Position numbers and translations under genes: made by a program
DNA from: JBGPQJ01 sp963709295
GTDB lineage: Bacteria; Chloroflexota; Anaerolineae; Anaerolineales; Villigracilaceae
Direction: 5' to 3'
NCBI GenBank assembly: GCA_963709295.1
Contig: CAVPVW010000005.1
Location: 1 to 64,000 of the forward strand
Length of the DNA: 64,000 bases
In this document: piece after piece, positions 61,462-64,000 of the stretch
Layout: each line of letters begins with the position of its first letter
Position numbering within the stretch: the first letter of the stretch is position 1
The notes under the pieces: generated by a model
What the model was told of the DNA's origin: nothing
Database searches by the model: none
Seen by the model: only the letters and a program-made list of their open reading frames with translations

Positions 61462-61813
61462 ATGAGCATCCCAGGCATCTCCCCCCGTGATCTGGCAGCA
61501 AAGCTCAAATCTGAGAGCAGCTTTGTCCTGCTGGATGTACGTGAACTTTGGGAGGTGAGTTATGCCCGAAATCGACGACCCGCGGCTGGTCATCCTGCCC
61601 ATCTCGCAGCTTGCCCATGCACGCGAAGCCGCCCTGCCTGATTCATTGAATGCAAATCACGATACTGAGATCATCGTCATGTGCCATCACGGCATACGCA
61701 GCTCGGACGTCACTCGTTGGTTGATCAAGCAGGGGTGGAAGAACACCTTCTCATTGGAAGGCGGAATCGCGGCCTATGCTTCTGAAGTGGATAAATCGGT
61801 GGGGTGGTATTAG
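61462..61813 (+). pseudogene. Rhodanese-like domain protein, one frameshift
   Basis: The first frame from 61462 reads ISPRDLAAKLKSESSFVLLD, VRELWEVSYA; at about 61568 it shifts to EIDDPRLVILPISQLAHARE and IIVMCHHGIRSSDVTRWL, with Cys as the catalytic persulfide carrier, then GWKNTFSLEGGIAAY. Removing one C restores a 116-codon rhodanese domain. Its role would be sulfur transfer. It begins 15 bases after glgP, and single-base indels of this type recur in the window. Confidence 0.78.
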
Positions 61814-61853
61814 GCGCAAAGATCAGAAGAATAGAGATTAGATAAAAAGAAAA

Positions 61854-61875
61854 GGGCGGCCATTTGGCCGCCCTG
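61854..61875. terminator. Bidirectional terminator
   Basis: GGGCGGCCA pairs with TGGCCGCCC around a 2-base loop. It lies between the rhodanese remnant and the convergent M29 gene. Confidence 0.8.
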
Positions 61876-61883
61876 TAAGTTTG

Positions 61884-62984
61884 TTACACCATTGCCCCGT
61901 TTTTATAAATTACATCCCCATCCACTTCGATTTCCGAGTCATCGCGAAGGTCGCAGATCATATCCCAATGGATGACACTTTTGTTCTTCGAACCGGTTTC
62001 GGGGTATCCTGCACCGAGCGCCATATGGAATGTCCCGCCGATCTTCTCGTCGAAGAGAATATTGCGCGTAAAGCGGTTAATCTCGAAGTTCGTCCCAATG
62101 GCGAACTCGCCAAGGTAGCGCGAACCCGCGTCGCTATCCAGCATTTCGAGTAGATAGGTCTCATTCTTCAAAGCCTTGGCGGAAGTCACCTTGCCGCTGG
62201 AGAAGTTCAGCTCGATACCTTCCACTGCAACGCCGTTGTAGATGGCAGGATAGGTAAATTTCACCCAGCCGTTGACTGAATCCTCCACCGGGCCGGTGTA
62301 AATTTCACCGTCCGGCATATTGTGGGTGCCGCAGGAATTGACGAACTTCCGGCCTTTGATCGACAGGGTCAAGTCCACGTTCGGTCCGCGCAGGCTGACC
62401 TGGTGTTTGCCGGCGATGCGCGAGATCATCTTCGCCTGTTCATCCTCAACCGATTTCCAGTACGCGACCGGGTCTTCCTGGTCGGCATGGCAGGCGCGGT
62501 AGACGAAGTTTTCGTAGTCTTTCAGGCTCATTTCGGCTTCCTTGGCGTAGCCGGCGGTGGGAAAGAGCGTGGTCACCCATTTGAATTCGCCGGTCGCTCC
62601 ACGGCGCATCTGGGTTTCGATGACCTGCGAAACCGCCTTCTGCCGCCGTGCAAGTTTCTTCGGTTCAACTCCGGACAGCGCGCGGGTGTTCTGCAGGGAT
62701 GCCACCCGGATGCGTGATTCGAATTGGTCGTAGGCTGTCTTCCTGAACGTGGGAGGGTAATCAAGCTGAGTGTCGTTCGCTTTTGCATAGAAAATTTCAT
62801 CCTGGTCGGGCAGTTCAAGGAGGGGAACGGGGTGACCTCCGACCTCCATGATTCGGCTGTACAATGCACGGACCAGGGGTTCAGCAGCAGTGGTGGCTTC
62901 GATCAGAACGCGGTCACCTGGCTTTATTCGGGCGGAATAATCCACCAGGATTCGCGCAAATTTTTCAACACGTGCATCAGACAC
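61884..62984 (-). CDS. M29-family metalloaminopeptidase
   Basis: A 366-residue protein of usual M29 length with GTG start and AAAAGGAG upstream. Landmarks: KPGDRVLIEATTAAEPLVRA at the start, the substrate-domain Glu in VAVEGIELNFSSGKV, and the metal site ILFDEKIGGTFHMALGAGYPETG with NKSVIHWDMICDLR. These supply the Glu, His, Tyr, His and Asp ligands for two metals. It removes N-terminal residues from peptides in the cytosol. Confidence 0.94.
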   Translation of the reverse strand: MSDARVEKFARILVDYSARIKPGDRVLIEATTAAEPLVRALYSRIMEVGGHPVPLLELPDQDEIFYAKANDTQLDYPPTFRKTAYDQFESRIRVASLQNTRALSGVEPKKLARRQKAVSQVIETQMRRGATGEFKWVTTLFPTAGYAKEAEMSLKDYENFVYRACHADQEDPVAYWKSVEDEQAKMISRIAGKHQVSLRGPNVDLTLSIKGRKFVNSCGTHNMPDGEIYTGPVEDSVNGWVKFTYPAIYNGVAVEGIELNFSSGKVTSAKALKNETYLLEMLDSDAGSRYLGEFAIGTNFEINRFTRNILFDEKIGGTFHMALGAGYPETGSKNKSVIHWDMICDLRDDSEIEVDGDVIYKNGAMV

Positions 62985-63163
62985 AGCAGACTCCTTTTCA
63001 AAAGGGATTTAGCGTGTGAATTATATCACGAGGGGTTTGTCGCTCACTTACGCGCAATCCAGTACCCATAACGGTTTTGCAAGGTCTCACCCAACTGCGG
63101 TATACTTTCATCCTGAGTTTGGGTTTATATAGACACTCACACACCATAAAAAGCGACCAAATT

Positions 63164-64000
63164 ATGAAACAGCTCATTCAAAACATGCGCAGCGGGGATA
63201 CGCTTATCAGCGAAGTGCCGGTTCCCACGCCACTTGCAGGTCAGGCACTGGTCAAAGTCTCGGCATCGCTGGTATCTGCCGGAACTGAACGGATGCTGGT
63301 TGAGTTCGCTGAAAAGTCATTGCTCGGCAAGGCAAAGTCCCGGCCGGACCAGTTCAAGCAGTTGTTGGACAAGGTAAAAAGTGACGGCGTGATCCCAGCG
63401 ATTCAATATGCGTTCAATCGCCTGGACCAGCCCATGCCCCTGGGATATTCCTCGGCCGGAACAATCGTCGAGCTTGGGGAAGGCATGGAAGGTTTCACGG
63501 TTGGTCAGCGCGTGGCGTGTGCCGGGGGAGGCTACGCCGTTCATGCTGAGTACAATGTGGTGCCACGAAATTTACTTACCCCATTGCCCGATTCAGTCGA
63601 CTTCGAGTTAGGAGCCTTTACCACGCTGGGAGCAATCGCCCTGCATGGATTCCGCCTGGCTGAACCTCAAGTTGGGGAGCGTGTAGCCGTAATCGGTATG
63701 GGGCTGTTGGGCCTTCTTACCGCCCAGATCGCCACCGCTGCCGGATGCCGTGTCTTTGGCATTGATACTAATCCCGAACGGATCACTCTTGCAGGTCAAA
63801 TGGGTATCCCGGCATGCATTCGTGAATCTGCAGTGGACCAGGGCTTGGCGTTCACATCCCAACGCGGATTCGACAGCGTCATCATTTGCGCGGACACCTC
63901 TTCATCGGACCCGGTGGAATTGGCGGGTGCGATTGCGCGTGATCGAGCGAAGGTGGTTGCGACCGGCGCCGTTGGTCTTACTCTTCCCCGAAAAGTTTAT
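63164..64000 (+). CDS. Zinc-type alcohol dehydrogenase-like (bi-domain) oxidoreductase, 3' part outside window
   Basis: The frame is open from 63164 to the edge (279 codons). It begins KQLIQNMRSGDTLISEVPVP and has ASLVSAGTERMLVEFAEKSL, LGYSSAGTIVELGEGMEGF, GQRVACAGGGYAVHAEYN and the NAD(P) site AVIGMGLLGLLTAQIA, the MDR fold. The catalytic-zinc Cys-His pair of classical alcohol dehydrogenases is not evident. SAGTER is typical of longer bi-domain enzymes with a C-terminal Gfo/Idh domain, often in polysaccharide loci. Whether that domain follows cannot be seen. Confidence 0.88.
   Translation, partial: MKQLIQNMRSGDTLISEVPVPTPLAGQALVKVSASLVSAGTERMLVEFAEKSLLGKAKSRPDQFKQLLDKVKSDGVIPAIQYAFNRLDQPMPLGYSSAGTIVELGEGMEGFTVGQRVACAGGGYAVHAEYNVVPRNLLTPLPDSVDFELGAFTTLGAIALHGFRLAEPQVGERVAVIGMGLLGLLTAQIATAAGCRVFGIDTNPERITLAGQMGIPACIRESAVDQGLAFTSQRGFDSVIICADTSSSDPVELAGAIARDRAKVVATGAVGLTLPRKVY

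Overview
The window looks like part of the chromosome of a Chloroflexota bacterium, most likely class Anaerolineae. This is inferred from gene style: MalT-like LuxR regulators, Ser/Thr kinases with substrate-binding sensor domains, META-domain lipoproteins, a tungsten-type aldehyde oxidoreductase, polyphosphate kinases, DUF1269-type proteins and the WSDRL small protein. There is no rRNA gene. One tRNA gene is intact (Glu, CTC) and one tRNA-like copy is damaged.

Layout. 1-6.4 kb: end of a cardiolipin synthase gene, a transmembrane Ser/Thr kinase with two periplasmic-binding-type sensor domains, and ppk1. 6.6-9.3 kb: a compact sulfur operon (ArsR regulator, sulfide:quinone oxidoreductase, single-Cys DsrC/TusE-like protein, DsrE2-like protein). 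9.3-17 kb: META lipoprotein and GH31 glycosidase (both frameshifted), MoaD-like protein plus aldehyde:ferredoxin oxidoreductase, and a penicillin-acylase-type Ntn hydrolase. 17.2-21.2 kb: a MalT-like regulator followed by two small genes, each with the same palindrome and -10 box at identical spacing. 21.3-35.2 kb: an arginine-deiminase energy block (YfcC-type transporter, ornithine carbamoyltransferase, carbamate kinase, arginine deiminase) interleaved with an M20 peptidase, a LURP-one protein, a TRIC channel, a ZIP-like transporter, a PPK2 and a P-type ATPase. 35.3-43.5 kb: Lys/Ala-rich tailed DUF1269-type protein, membrane-anchored PLD protein, EEP phosphatase, GyrI-like protein, MFS transporter and DUF2202 lipoprotein.

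43.6-54.5 kb is the unusual part. Seven directly repeated copies of an element of about 48 bp divide the DNA into cassette-like intervals of about 0.13-1.8 kb. The two ends of the element match the 3' half of tRNA-Glu(CTC). The series ends at a damaged tRNA-like copy and then at the intact tRNA-Glu gene, and the whole array lies on that gene's 3' side. The intervals carry accessory genes (HigBA toxin-antitoxin, HExxH lipoprotein, HXXEE/MarR pair, APH kinase, epimerase, AAA NTPase, B12 radical SAM, trypsin-like protease), several of them broken. Integron attC-like sites occur inside the last two intervals; one is a convincing 125-bp site directly behind the radical SAM gene. No integrase is present in the window. 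This fits a tRNA-anchored, integron-like cassette array and is the best candidate for something undescribed.

54.6-64 kb returns to ordinary genes: a lactate-utilisation operon (LutA and a fused LutB-LutC, separated by a methyltransferase and a membrane protein), alpha-glucan phosphorylase, a frameshifted rhodanese, an M29 aminopeptidase and the start of an alcohol-dehydrogenase-like gene.

Energy and phosphate metabolism is a shared theme: PPK1 makes polyphosphate, PPK2 moves phosphate between polyphosphate and nucleotides, the arginine pathway makes ATP from carbamoyl phosphate, and an ion pump sits directly behind PPK2. Single-base frameshifts recur in core genes as well as cassette genes, so some may be assembly errors.
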